Shown: positions 24,521-36,333 of the stretch, one piece after another
Layout of the letters: each line of letters begins with the position of its first letter
How positions within the stretch are numbered: position 1 is the first letter of the stretch
Assembly: GCA_021464245.1 (NCBI GenBank)
Contig: JADCRB010000096.1
Coordinates: forward strand, 1 to 64,000
Length of the DNA: 64,000 nt
Direction of reading: 5' to 3'
DNA from: Carallia brachiata
Taxonomy: Eukaryota > Streptophyta > Magnoliopsida > Malpighiales > Rhizophoraceae
The notes under the pieces: model-generated
Database searches by the model: none
What the model saw: the letters and a program-made list of their open reading frames with translations, nothing else
Told to the model about the DNA's origin: nothing
Made by a program: the position numbers and the translations under genes

Positions 24521-25351
24521 CATTTTGAGCCCATTTTTCAAACATTATTTTATTATCTACACATTCAATTTATACATTTATGCCTCCATTTGATAATCAA
24601 AAATAGAGTAAAATAATTGTAGTAAATTATTCGTTTTCTTTCTCAAATCGAAACTCAAAATTGCATCATGTAAATTGATATATATTCAAAAGGAGAAATA
24701 TTAGTATTGATATATATTATATTTACAATTTATAAATTAGAGTTTTTTTTTAACGAATGAAGAAAACGTCTTACAACTTTTAAAAGAAAAGATATATGAA
24801 CACGGGAAGTGTTACAGTCAAGATAGATGAATTGCAATGAACATTTTTTTAACAACAAGGTGCTTAATATTTGCAATAAAAAAAATACACATAAAAAATA
24901 TTTTTGTTTTTTATTGTAAATATTAAAAGTTTCATTTTTCTCTTATCCATATAATTAGACTCTAAACAAATAACTAAAACTAAAGTAAATTGTTTTCGAA
25001 CTAAAGCTATAACCAACCAAGATGACCATGGTCAACTATAGTTTAACTCGCCTTATAGAAAGATAGCAGATGGTTGAACCAAGAATGGTAACACAATCCG
25101 CCAACCAAAAGGTGCAGAATGGATCTCGTTCTTCTAGAATAATTAGTTTGGAAGCTCTGTTGAACATCTTAATTTCATATTTAAGTTTTATTGATTTTAT
25201 CCTCTTTTGACTTCCTTTTTGGCGTTTCATTTTATGATTCTATCTCGCATTTTTTTTTGTGTTCCTTTTTTCGTCACTAGTTTATGAGGAGAGGAAAGAA
25301 TTGCTCTGTTAAAATTTTTATTGTCTAATTTTTTATTAGAATGCAATGAAC
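24517..25351. other. Upstream intergenic region of PDR gene 1
   Basis: AT-rich; contains GGTCAAC near 25030, a W-box-like TTGACC on the minus strand. No gene. Confidence 0.4.
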
Positions 25352-25414
25352 TTTTAATTTTTATAATTATAATAATATTTTTTTATAATATTATTATAAT
25401 TATAAAAATTAAAA
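25352..25414. repeat. Perfect 28-bp inverted repeat (AT-rich palindrome)
   Basis: The left arm 25352-25379 and right arm 25387-25414 are exact complements with a 7-base T-rich spacer. It lies about 150-210 bp upstream of the TATA-like site of PDR gene 1 and could form a cruciform. Confidence 0.85.
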
Positions 25415-25554
25415 ATTTGTTATATTAAAAAAAAAAAATATATATATATATGAAAGCGTCACCAAGCTTATTAGGAAAAGTGGCAAGTATGCTACTTTAC
25501 AGGAAAGTTCAAAGCTAGCCGTTGCTATTCGTGCACTGTCCACACCGCTGATCA

Positions 25555-25561
25555 TTAAATA
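25555..25561 (+). promoter_or_regulatory. Candidate TATA-like element of PDR gene 1
   Basis: TTAAATA lies 204 bases before the ATG and just upstream of the point (25563) where similarity with gene 2 begins. Transcription would start around 25590, giving a leader of about 175 bases. Confidence 0.4.
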
Positions 25562-25764
25562 GCTGCATTTCCATTTCTCAAGCCAACCCAAACCCATCTC
25601 TCGATTTTTGTTCTTCATTCCATACTTATTCCATATAATCCACAGCTCGAAAATCTCGAACTTTTGTGACCCAAGTTCACAAATCAAGAGAATAATTGAA
25701 AAATAACGAAAAAAGGAAGATTTTATTTGGTGGGGTTTGCTTTAGTCAGTCAGACAGTTCATCA

Positions 25765-28700
25765 ATGGCGTTGGAACTCGGCGATCTTCACAAAGCAAGC
25801 AATAGTTTCCGGAGAGGGGGGTCTTCAATATGGAAAGACACTGGCATGGAAGTTTTTTCTGTGTCTTCATCAAGAGAAGTGGAAGAAGATGATGAAGAAG
25901 CATTGAAATGGGCTGTTCTTCAGAAGCTGCCGACTTATGATCGGTTGAGGAAAGGCATACTGAGAACTGGATCAAAAGGGGTGGCCTCTGAGATTGATAT
26001 TAACAGTCTTGGATTAACAGAAAGAAAGGATTTGTTGGAGAGGATGGTGAAGGTGGCAGAAGAGGACAATGAGAAGTTTTTGTTGAAGCTCAAGAGCCGT
26101 CTTGATAGGTAAATTTTGATTTCTCCTCCTCCTTCTGTTGATTAGAATGCCAGAATTGAATAGGCCTTTTTAGCGAATGCTTCCACTTAATTGTTGTTAA
26201 TTTTCATAGTTTCCGATTTTTGACATGAAAGATTGTGTTAGGACTTGTAGAAGCAGCCAAAAATGTTGTTAATTGTTAGACTTCAAGCTACTCTTAGCGA
26301 GGTTAGAGGTTAGGGGAATATTATCAGATTGGGATAAAAATTAGCATACCATTAAAATTATTAGGCTGGATATATATATATATATATATATTTTTTTTTT
26401 GGTCAGAATTTTCTAAGCAGTAGACCACCACTGGTGGTGGTCGTAGTTTATTATGACTATATATAAACAATGGAATATTTTTGCCTATAATATAGGCGTT
26501 GGCTTACATGGCACCAGAGAATCTTCTAAGCACCAAAGAAACTGATATTTCTCTTCATTGATGGAAAAAAAAAACTCATGCTTGGTTTTGATGCTCATGT
26601 GCATGGCCCTTGATACCTTTCTAATGAATTTTCATTTCTGTTGCCATTTGCAGGGTGGGAATTGACCTTCCAACAATTGAAGTCAGGTATGAACACTTGA
26701 ATATTGAAGCAGAAGCCCACGTAGGAAGCAGAGCTTTGCCTACATTTATCAACTTCAGTATCGGCATATTAGAGGTAACTGTTTTCGAGCCTATTCATGA
26801 CATTAGCTACCATTACCATATGATACTTAAAGGAAGTTTGATTGTTGGTTCCACTAAATTTACTTGGGTTTTATTTCAAAGGGTCTGCTGAATGCTCTTC
26901 ACATCCTTCCAAGTCAGAAGAAATGCATGACCGTGCTTAAGGATGTTAGTGGAATAATTAAGCCATCAAGGTGAGATAAGTATCATCTGATATTTGATCG
27001 TTCAAACTCATTTTGTTAGCCTTTTAACTTTGTAATATGCTATTCATGTTGATAATTTTTTAGTATTTGTATATTGCAGAATGACTCTTCTTTTAGGTCC
27101 TCCAAGTTCTGGAAAGACCACACTCTTGTTGGCTCTTGCTGGAAAACTTGATAAGGAACTAAAGGTGTTGATATGAGGATTTACCCATCAATTTCTCGAT
27201 TTACATTTTGATGTTTACTTCCTTAGTTTGACAAGTTTAATGTGTCTTGCAGGTCTCAGGCACTGTGACGTATAATGGTCATGGATTGAATGAACTTATA
27301 CCCCCGAGAACAGCTGCCTATATCAGTCAACACGATGTCCACATAGGAGAAATGACTGTAAGGGAGACACTGCAATTTTCTGCCAGATGCCAAGGTGTCG
27401 GATCCCGTCATGGTTAGATCAACAGATCCTCTAGTTCTTTTTTCTTTTGATGCAACCTTTGTATTGTAGTCATTATCTATTGTGATGTCTAATCTAAACT
27501 CGTGGCCATTTCCAGAGATGTTGGCAGAATTGTCAAGAAGAGAGAAAGCAGCTAATATTAAGCCTGATCCCGATATTGATGTCTTCATGAAGGTGAGGAG
27601 AGATACCTTCTGTATTTATAATTAAAACATAAACAAACAAATAGATTCCTTCCTGCTACTATTGTTTCAAAAATAAAACATTATTAAGATGAATTGAGAA
27701 ACTGCCTTATTCTATGTACTTTTAATTCATGCACTTGATTATGTTATTTAAATCCGAATTTTCCATGCTTCAATAAGTTGTACTAATAACTATTGATGTG
27801 CATCCTATAATTTATGTTACTCTAGGCCTTTGCAACAGATGGTGAGAAAGCCAATCTAGTCACAGATTATGTCTTAAAGGTAAACCTCTGACATGAATTC
27901 CCTCCTAGAGGTTCTCCAAAAAGTGCAAAGATGATATCCATTATTTCCTGACTTATGTTCATTTGAGTTTGCAGATATTGGGATTGGAAGTCTGTGCAGA
28001 TACACTGGTAGGGGACGAAATGTTGAGGGGCATCTCTGGAGGACAAAGGAAGCGTGTCACAACTGGTAAATGAGTGCTATCTTCCATTTCCACAACTAAA
28101 GGACAATTGGATTTTTGCTATCACTTCCAATTATCTGTGATACCATCTTTCGAAACATATTGCAGGTGAAATGCTGGTTGGACCTGCAAGGGCATTGTTT
28201 ATGGATGAGATTTCTACTGGCTTGGACAGCTCAACAACATACCAAATTGTGAACTCCCTGAAGCAATACATTCACATCTTGAATGGAACTGCTGTTATCT
28301 CCCTCCTCCAGCCAGCCCCAGAGACCTATAATCTTTTTGATGACATTATTCTCCTATCTGATGGTCAAATTGTGTACCAAGGTCCCCGTGAACATGTGCT
28401 TGACTTTTTTGAACATATGGGCTTCAAGTGTCCTGATAGAAAAGGTGTTGCTGATTTCTTACAAGAAGTATGTTCTGCTCGCCATTTTTTTCTTGTTGCA
28501 ATTGGTCTTCCACCAGAAGTGCCTCATACATGATGTTTCATAATCTTTGTAACAATGACATTGTTGCAGGTGACATCGAGGAAAGATCAAGAACAGTATT
28601 GGGCCCGGAGAGATCGACCTTACAACTTTGTCATAGTCAATGAATTTGTTGAAGCATTCAAGTCATTTAATGTGGGAGAAAGACTAAACGATGAACTTTC

Positions 28701-31700
28701 TGTTCCATTTGACAAGACCAAGAGTCACCCAGCCGCATTGGCAACCAACAAGTATGGTGTTGGAATGAAAGAGTTCCTGAAGGCTTGTTTCTCAAGAGAA
28801 TACTTGCTTATGAAAAGGAACTCATTTTTCTATATCTTTAAGCTCTTCCAGGTGATTATTTATTGCAATATGTAATATTTTTTATGTCAAACAAAAATAC
28901 TAAAGACAAATATTCATCGAGTCTATCTCTTTCTACTAACAGCTTGCAATTATGGCAATAATTACTATGACACTCTTCTTAAGGACTGAGATGCACCAAG
29001 ATACAGTCATGGATGGGAATGTTTATCTTGGTGCCTTGTTCTTTGCCACAATGATAATCATGTTCAATGGTATGGCAGAGCTCTCTATGACCATCGCCAA
29101 GCTTCCTGTGTTTTACAAGCAAAGAGACTTCTTATTCTTTCCTTCATGGGCATATTCTCTCCCTTCATGGATCCTTCAGATACCTATTACATTTTTAGAA
29201 GTTGCTGTTTGGGTGATCATCACTTATTATGTGATTGGTTTTGATCCTAAGGTTGGAAGGTAAGAGAAAAGCTTTGTTTAGAAAGATTTAAGATTAGTAT
29301 TTCATTGATCCAACTGATGCAAGAGATTTTTCTGCCTTCTGTAGTTTGTTTAAGCAATACCTTGTGCTCCTACTTGTTAATCAAATGGCCTATGGGCTCT
29401 TCCGTTTTATTGCTGCTACTACAAGAAACATGATCATTGCTAACACATTTGGATCCTTTGCCATGCTTGTATTTGTCGTATTGGGTGGTGTGATCTTGTC
29501 ACGAGGTAAAGTTTATGCTAAATGTTTATCTGGTGATTTTGTTTTTGAAGGCTAAACCGTAAGAAATTCCATTTCTTTCCATTTTAATTGTGACAGACGA
29601 CATAAAGAAATGGTGGATATGGGGTTATTGGGTTTCACCATTAATGTATGGGCAGAATGCAATCGTAGTCAACGAGTTTCTCGGAAACAGTTGGAGACAT
29701 GTAACTTTTCTCCTCCAGCTACTTGTAGATGATTTTTTTAGTTATCTTTTATTTTTAGAATGATCTTGTGTCTACTTTTCTCATTGCAGAATGGCCCAAA
29801 CTCCACAGTGCCACTTGGAGTTCAAGTCATGAAGTCTCGAGGATTCTTTCCACATGCATATTGGTATTGGATAGGAGTTGGGGCATTGGTCGGATTCATA
29901 TTATTGTTCAACTTGCTTGCTATTGTGGCTCTCACTGTTCTAAACCGTGAGTCTCCTAACTATTACTAACCTATATGCAATGTAATCCTAATTTGAAACT
30001 GGGAGCTGAGATTCATGGCATGGATTTTATGTTGACCAGCATTTGGAAAGAGTAAAGCTGTTGTATCTAAAGAGAGAACAAGTAGTGGAACCGGTGGCAA
30101 AACTTCTGGAGGAATTCAACTATCTAGTACTAATATTGGTAACAACATCATTGATAAAGCTTAGCTGCTCTGGATTCTGTTGATTAGTTGTCAATTGAAT
30201 TACAAATTTTTCATTGCAGAGAATGAAGGGACCATTGATGGATCCAACCATATGAAGAAGAAAGGAATGGTTCTTCCATTTGAACCACATTCCATTACGT
30301 TTGATGATGTAACATACTCTGTTGATATGCCAGAGGTAGTCAAAGACAGTATCTAAATTCATTTGCGGTTTTGGTAAACAAATAATGCAACTAACATATT
30401 GAACTGGACTATGCAGGAAATGAAGAGTCAGGGAATTGTTGAAGACAGATTGGTCCTTATGAAAGGTGTAAGCGGATCTTTCCGGCCAGGCGTCCTCACA
30501 GCTTTGATGGGTGTCAGTGGTGCAGGTAAAACTACTCTGATGGATGTGCTGGCCGGTAGGAAAACTGGTGGGTACATTGAGGGAAGCATCACAATCTCCG
30601 GGTACCCAAAGAAACAGGAGACGTTTGCAAGAATTTCGGGATACTGTGAGCAAAATGACATCCATTCTCCGCATGTTACTGTCTATGAATCGTTACTTTA
30701 TTCTGCATGGCTTCGTCTACCAGCTGATGTCAACTCGGGAACAAGAAAGGTAGGCAATTACTTCTGAGATCTCACAATGGCTTCTCATTTCTTGTGTATG
30801 TGTCAGAACTATCTCTGCTGAACAAGTTTGTGCTTGCTTTTTTATTTATCTGTAATGACGCCCATTAATTTAACTTCTGTTGCTATAGTATGCACAATTA
30901 ACTTCTATATCATCAAATTTGGTCATAGATGTTCATTGAGGAGGTCATGGAACTTGTGGAACTAAATCCATTGAGGAGTGCCATAGTTGGGTTGCCTGGT
31001 GTAAATGGTCTTTCTACTGAACAACGTAAGCGGTTAACTATAGCAGTCGAGCTAGTAGCCAATCCGTCCATCATTTTCATGGATGAACCGACCTCTGGGC
31101 TAGATGCAAGAGCTGCTGCAATTGTCATGAGAACAGTTAGAAACACTGTGGATACTGGAAGAACAGTTGTATGTACAATCCATCAACCGAGCATTGACAT
31201 ATTCGAAGCTTTTGATGAGGTAAGAATCAAACAGATCCCTAGAATCAGTTCTTTATAGTAGGCTTAAGCATTCACAAATTTCATATTTTTAATTTTTCAA
31301 TGCAGCTATTTTTGTTAAAACTAGGAGGCCAAGAAATATATGTTGGGCCATTGGGCCGCCACTCTTCCCAGCTAATTAACTATTTTGAGGTATGCCGCAT
31401 ATGAACGAATGAGTTAATGCGTAATTTTGCACCTTAATTATGGTAACCACGGACTGATTTATTGGCCCCTTTCTTTACTAAGGGAATCGAAGGGATCACT
31501 AAGATTGCAGATGGTTATAATCCAGCAACTTGGATGTTGGAAGTTACAACCCCAGCACAAGAAACAGCATTGGGCATTGATTTTACTACTATTTACAAAA
31601 ATTCAGAACTCTACAGGCATGCGTACTCATAACTAAATTACTGACTCATCAAAGTGAGATTGTTTTTTTAAAACTTGTTGCTGATGTGTGGCTTTTATGC

Positions 31701-32878
31701 TTCAGGAGAAACCAGGCTATGATTAAGGATTTAAGCACCCCAGCACCTGGTTCAAAGGACCTCTATTTTCCTACACAGTACTCACAATCATTCTTGAACC
31801 AGTGTCTCGCTTGCTTGTGGAAGCAACATTGGTCGTACTGGCGCAATCCACCATACACTGCTGTCAGATTTCTCTTCACAACCTTCATTTCCTTGATATT
31901 CGGGACAATGTTCTGGGATCTTGGTACCAAAATGTAGGTTATAAACTACAAAGTGTTTAAACAACTTTCTCCGTTACTTCTGTTGACGTACATTCGATTC
32001 ACTTGTAATGTACAAATTTATAGGAGAAGGCAACAGGATTTCTTTAATGCAATGGGTTCGATGTATACTGCTGTTATCTTCCTTGGGGTGCAGAATACAA
32101 CAGCTGTGCAGCCAGTAGTAGCTGTGGAAAGAACTGTCTTTTACAGAGAAAGAGCTGCAGGAATGTACTCAGCTTTGCCTTATGCTTTTGCACAGGTAAC
32201 AATCGATAATCGATCTCATGCACGAGAGACTCTACACATTCCTGAACACGGCTTTTATGAGCTTTCATTTTCCTGTTCCAGGCCCTGATTGAGCTCCCAT
32301 ATATCTTTGTTCAAGCTGGAGTTTACGGTCTTGTTGTATATGCTATGATCGGATTTGAGTGGACTGCAGCTAAATTCTTTTGGTACCTCTTCTTCATGTA
32401 CTTGACATTGTTGTACTTCACCTTCTATGGCATGATGACCGTTGCCGTTTCACCAAATCACCACATTGCATTGATAATTTCGTCTGCATTCCTCGGAATA
32501 TGGAACCTTTTTTGCGGATTTATGATCCCAAGACCTGTAAGTTTTTACATGACCCTTGAATTCTTCCTTTTGGCAGAGCGGACTAATTTTTAACTCCATC
32601 TTTGGTATTTGTTATAACAGCGGATGCCTATATGGTGGAGATGGTACTACTGGGCATGCCCCGTTTCGTGGACCTTGTACGGCCTCATTGCCTCACAGTA
32701 TGGAGATATAACTAAAACTCTACAAAATGGGCAGACAATAAAAGATTTCCTGAGAGAAAACTATGGTTTCAGACATGATTTTCTGGGAGTAGTCGCGGCG
32801 GTGATTCTTGGATTTACAGTGCTCTTTGCATTTGTTTTCGCATTTTGCATTAAGAAGTTCAACTTCCAGAAGCGTTAG
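25765..32878 (+). CDS. Full-size PDR-type ABC transporter (ABCG, PDR1/ABCG40-like), gene 1
   Basis: Exons: 25765-26108, 26654-26774, 26882-26970, 27080-27164, 27253-27412, 27516-27592, 27826-27879, 27975-28065, 28166-28467, 28570-28851, 28943-29259, 29345-29505, 29597-29700, 29790-29946, 30040-30138, 30220-30335, 30417-30749, 30929-31219, 31306-31389, 31483-31616, 31706-31933, 32024-32195, 32282-32536, 32621-32878. They join in frame to 4314 bases (1437 residues), the usual PDR length. Start is the first in-frame ATG. The order NBD1-TMD1-NBD2-TMD2 is the reverse topology of PDR proteins. NBD1 has Walker [10 protein letters not shown] (191-199), signature ISGGQ (330-334) and Walker B ALFMDE (350-355). 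NBD2 has GVSGAGKTT (885-893), signature LSTEQ (992-996) and IIFMDE (1012-1017). Membrane blocks lie at about 520-780 and 1185-1437. Family members export hormones, terpenoids or toxic compounds across the plasma membrane; this substrate is unknown. All introns are GT-AG except intron 20 (GC-AG). No lesion seen. Confidence 0.94.
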
Positions 32879-32928
32879 AAATGTACTTGAGTTATGTCAG
32901 TATAGGCTTACAGAGAAGCTTCATCGAC

Positions 32929-32934
32929 AATAAA
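32929..32934 (+). terminator. Poly(A) signal AATAAA of PDR gene 1
   Basis: AATAAA lies 51 bases after the stop codon. The aligned position downstream of gene 2 reads AATATA. Confidence 0.55.
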
Positions 32935-35012
32935 GGAGAAAAGATGGCCAAATTCAAGTATAAAATATTCTTTCTATCATTGCATTTATATTTGTATCGA
33001 ATTTTGGTATGAATCCAATCCCAAATTATTTCTTTTTCAATAGTGATCAGCTTTTTATTGCTTGTTTATCTTTCTCTTCTCGACTCCAATACGAATTCAG
33101 ATATAGTTCATTGGTGCAAAAATAGCATGTTAAAGCCAATACATCAACAAAAACAAGGGGGCATTTAGACAGACAGTGCATGAATTTTCAACCCAAAATT
33201 AAACAATTAGAAAAAAGGGAAAAAAAAATTGTCCCTAGAGATGTCAAAATTCACCCACAAACAGTCCTTTATGATAGTTATTAAAAAAGAAAAAAAATCT
33301 TCTATTTCTATAAGTCACTTCAATTGGATTTGCGACCAACGGTATATGTTTTTCACTTGACATCATCTGGCTTGTACTTGCTAGGAATAGATTGACTGAA
33401 TTAATGTGCCAAGAGCAATGTTATTTTCGTTTAGATCATTCATTTCCTGATTTTAGCCACTTATTTCAAGAGCCGTAATTATTCTTTTACTAATAGTAAA
33501 TATAACAATAGAGAGAACACCGTAAATGTTCCTGAGACGCGCAATTCCTACACATAAAATGATAAGGACTAATAAAATATTTAAGTAGTTTGATTACAAT
33601 ATGTACTAAAGCAAATGAAAAGTACATAAACATTGTACGCGTTTGGTGCACGTTGGAATTCCGCGGCTCAGCATTGTTTTCGTGATTAAGTTCATGGGGA
33701 GATGAAAAGGTTTTTTATTTATGCGTAATATTTATTCTTCATCCTTCACCAATAGTTTAATTTTTAACTATGTCCGTCTTCCTTACGGCCCAATTCTCAT
33801 AATTATTAGCACCATTGCCTTTTTTCTCTTTTCGAAAAAGAATGTAAATGAAGGAGATGTTTTGGCTTCCCAAAGAGTAATTATTAAGTATAACTTAGAA
33901 TAAATGGAAGCACTCCCATAAAGAATATGAATAGTTTGGTTGCTATATAATATGCTTAAGTGTGCAAATTCTGGGGCGTGTTCTCCTCATTTGAAGTCAA
34001 GAATAACTCAGTTTCGCCCAAACAATTTGGAAAAAGAGGTAGAAATTCCAGGTTTGTCTCATTCATTGACAATATGCTTGTCTACGGGTATATGTTTTTT
34101 TTTTTTTTTTTCACTTAATCGCACCACTCAGGTTAAGGAATGTGAGATGCCCAATAAGCCTATACTGCAACCACTATGTCATTTGCCTGTACAACTGATT
34201 GAGACATTTTGTTAAAACTTGTTAATCTTGTATTCAAGTTCTAATATCTTTATTTTTATTTACTATTCTTTCGACCTTGCTTTTAACCAAAAAAAAAAAA
34301 AAACAAATATGCACAAATTTTATATTGCTTCTCTTATATCTTTTCATGAAATTCTAACTTCTCTGATAAGGTTCTATTTGCTTGTCCTGTTGCTATATCT
34401 CTATTATTATTAGGCAATTTAAACTTATGTTGATTTTTATGGTATTCTTGGGTTTCTTAGATGTAATCATGTTCATGTTATCGGTTCTATGTATATTTGT
34501 TTTGTAGTTGTGACAATTTTTGCTGCAATCAGATTTTGGACCATTGCTTGTTGTCGAAATTGAGGTATGTTTTAGGTGTCAATATATTTTTTAGACTTTT
34601 GAATTGCCTCTTGTAAGCTTTATTATTTGTCAATTCCAAATTGTATATTGTTGGAAAATATAATAACCACATGTAGAAGACATCCTTTTCTCATTTATGA
34701 AAAAAAAAATGAAGATGTAAATATTTATTACAAAAATTATTAAAAAATTATATACTCACAAAACTTATAGTAGTATGAGTAACAAACTAGTTTGTACATT
34801 TTAAAGGTAAAATCTATATCCCATAAAGCAAATATAATTCTAAGGCAATTAACGGTAGTGTACTAACATCTTGCATAATTTAAAAAACGCCTTAACTGAA
34901 ATTTTTTTTTTGTTTTTCCATTTCTTTCTTATTAAAAAGCATCGAAAATTGGCACTTGTTATTGATTTTAGATAAACTAATATCATTTTCTTACACGAAT
35001 TGAAATTTAACG
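32935..35012. other. 3' flank of PDR gene 1, duplicated behind gene 2
   Basis: Non-coding. It matches 43140-45365 behind gene 2 with small differences and contains A- and T-runs near 34097 and 34289. No independent gene recognised. Confidence 0.6.
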
Positions 35013-35334
35013 ATACATCAAAAATTCGTTCCCATCATCATCTAGCCTCAATTATTGGTTTTCTTGTTGGTGATATTATTGACATGGCCTCTAATTTCAA
35101 TTTTATCTCTTTTACCTATGTTAATCGTTGTGCCCATAGTGTGGCTGATGCTTCAGCTAAGTTAGCAGTTTGTCCTAATGGGGAGAACCGTTGGCAGCCA
35201 GAGGAAAATTCTAATGTCTCTCTGCTTCTCAACCGTAATTTCCGTTCACTTAAGTAATAATATTGGTTTCTGCTTTGTCTAAAAAAATAAATAAATAAAT
35301 AAATAATAAATAAAAAACAATACATCAAAAATTC
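35013..35334 (+). mobile_element. 5'-truncated LINE 3' end with a 15-bp target duplication
   Basis: The 15-bp ATACATCAAAAATTC occurs at 35013-35027 and 35320-35334. The insert between (35028-35319, 292 bp) encodes the end of a LINE ORF2 (stop at 35255-35257) with an RNase H-like C-terminus (RCAHSVADASAKLAV). It finishes in a TAAA-rich tail. The same position behind gene 2 (45366-45380, ATAAATCAAAAATTC) has only one copy and no insert. This is a complete, datable insertion. Confidence 0.9.
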
Positions 35335-36157
35335 AACCATCACTTTACTCAATCCTTTGTAGTTGGCAGAGCACATTTTTGTCATTACAACATTAAAAGC
35401 TAGAATGACATCACATGGACACAAGAGGATGGGTTGTTGATGTTTAAATTCGAGACACTATTCTATTTATGGACGTTTACATCACATATACGTGATCATT
35501 ATTACAACATTAAAAACTAGAATGGCATCACATATACATTTACATATTTATATTTTCATAATCATTATTGTTGTTTACACATTTTAACAAGCATTTGAAA
35601 TTTTTAGCAGTTGATTGTTTCGGCAACTACTGACTGTAAATATATAGTCTGCAATTACACAATTAGGACCAATAAATATATCTTATAACATTATTTGTCT
35701 TTCATGATATAAAGGGAAAAGATTACGTTGGCACGCATTATACGACATGTAATTAATTTAATAATTTATTTATTTTTTAAATAAAATTTAATATATTTTT
35801 TATTATTTAACGTCTAGATCATGTATGCGAATTTCGTGATTACTTTTATCTGTATACGTTTTGGATGTAACTTTAAGTTGCCCATTCCCGTATACTTACT
35901 CTTCCAAGTAAAATGTTAGTTTTTGAATTTAAGAGTGGATATTCCCTCTAATAGAAGTTTCCTTTCGTTGCGACTTTACTGTCATAGATAGTTTCTACTT
36001 TCCAGTAATATATATTTAGAGGAATTCAAAAGGAAACAAAAAAAGAATGCCAGCAATTTTTAAGGTCTAAGACAATTCTTATAGAACCTAATAAGTTAGG
36101 TACACACAAATGTTCAAAAACCTTTCCTTTTATGTTTGATTTCATTGCTTCCACTAT
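35335..36157. other. Distal 3' flank of unit 1 and junction region before gene 2
   Basis: Up to about 35945 this matches the flank of unit 2. From there to 36157 no counterpart is seen in unit 2, because LTR sequence begins at 45993. The motif ATTACAACATTAAAA followed by CTAGAATG occurs twice (35386 and 35500). The sequence directly upstream of gene 2 is therefore flank of gene 1, not a copy of the gene 1 promoter. Confidence 0.6.
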
Positions 36158-36333
36158 CTGCATTTCCATTTCCATTTTTCAAGCCAGCTCACACACATTT
36201 TGGTTCTTCGAACTTGGTCTGTACACAGCTTATAAATCTTGAATTTTAGTGACCCCAAGTTGCTAAATCAAGAGAAAAGTTGAAAAAAAAAAAGAAGATT
36301 GGCTTTGGTGAGTTTGCTTTAGTAAATTCACCA

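Larger units (their letters stand above)
25563..36157 (+). repeat. Tandem duplication unit 1 (PDR gene 1 with 3' flank)
   Basis: Similarity with unit 2 starts at CTGCATTTCCATTT (25563 vs 36158) and continues through the whole gene and at least 3 kb of 3' flank. For example 33095-33160 matches 43305-43370, 33715-34110 matches 44050-44430, and 35870-35945 matches 45905-45988. Two independent insertions differ between the units: a LINE 3' end at 35028 here and an AT-rich insert near 43575 in unit 2. Confidence 0.85.

Noticed and set aside
24315..24545. Minus-strand frame
   Set aside because: Mostly translation of the (AT)n microsatellite.
27256..27588. Minus-strand frame inside PDR gene 1
   Set aside because: Mirror of exons 5 and 6; the same is true of the minus-strand frames at 30120-30674, 40276-40518 and 41062-41340.
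35000..35257. Apparent small gene with RNase H-like end
   Set aside because: It is the 3' end of a LINE bounded by target duplications; the first nine codons belong to the flank.
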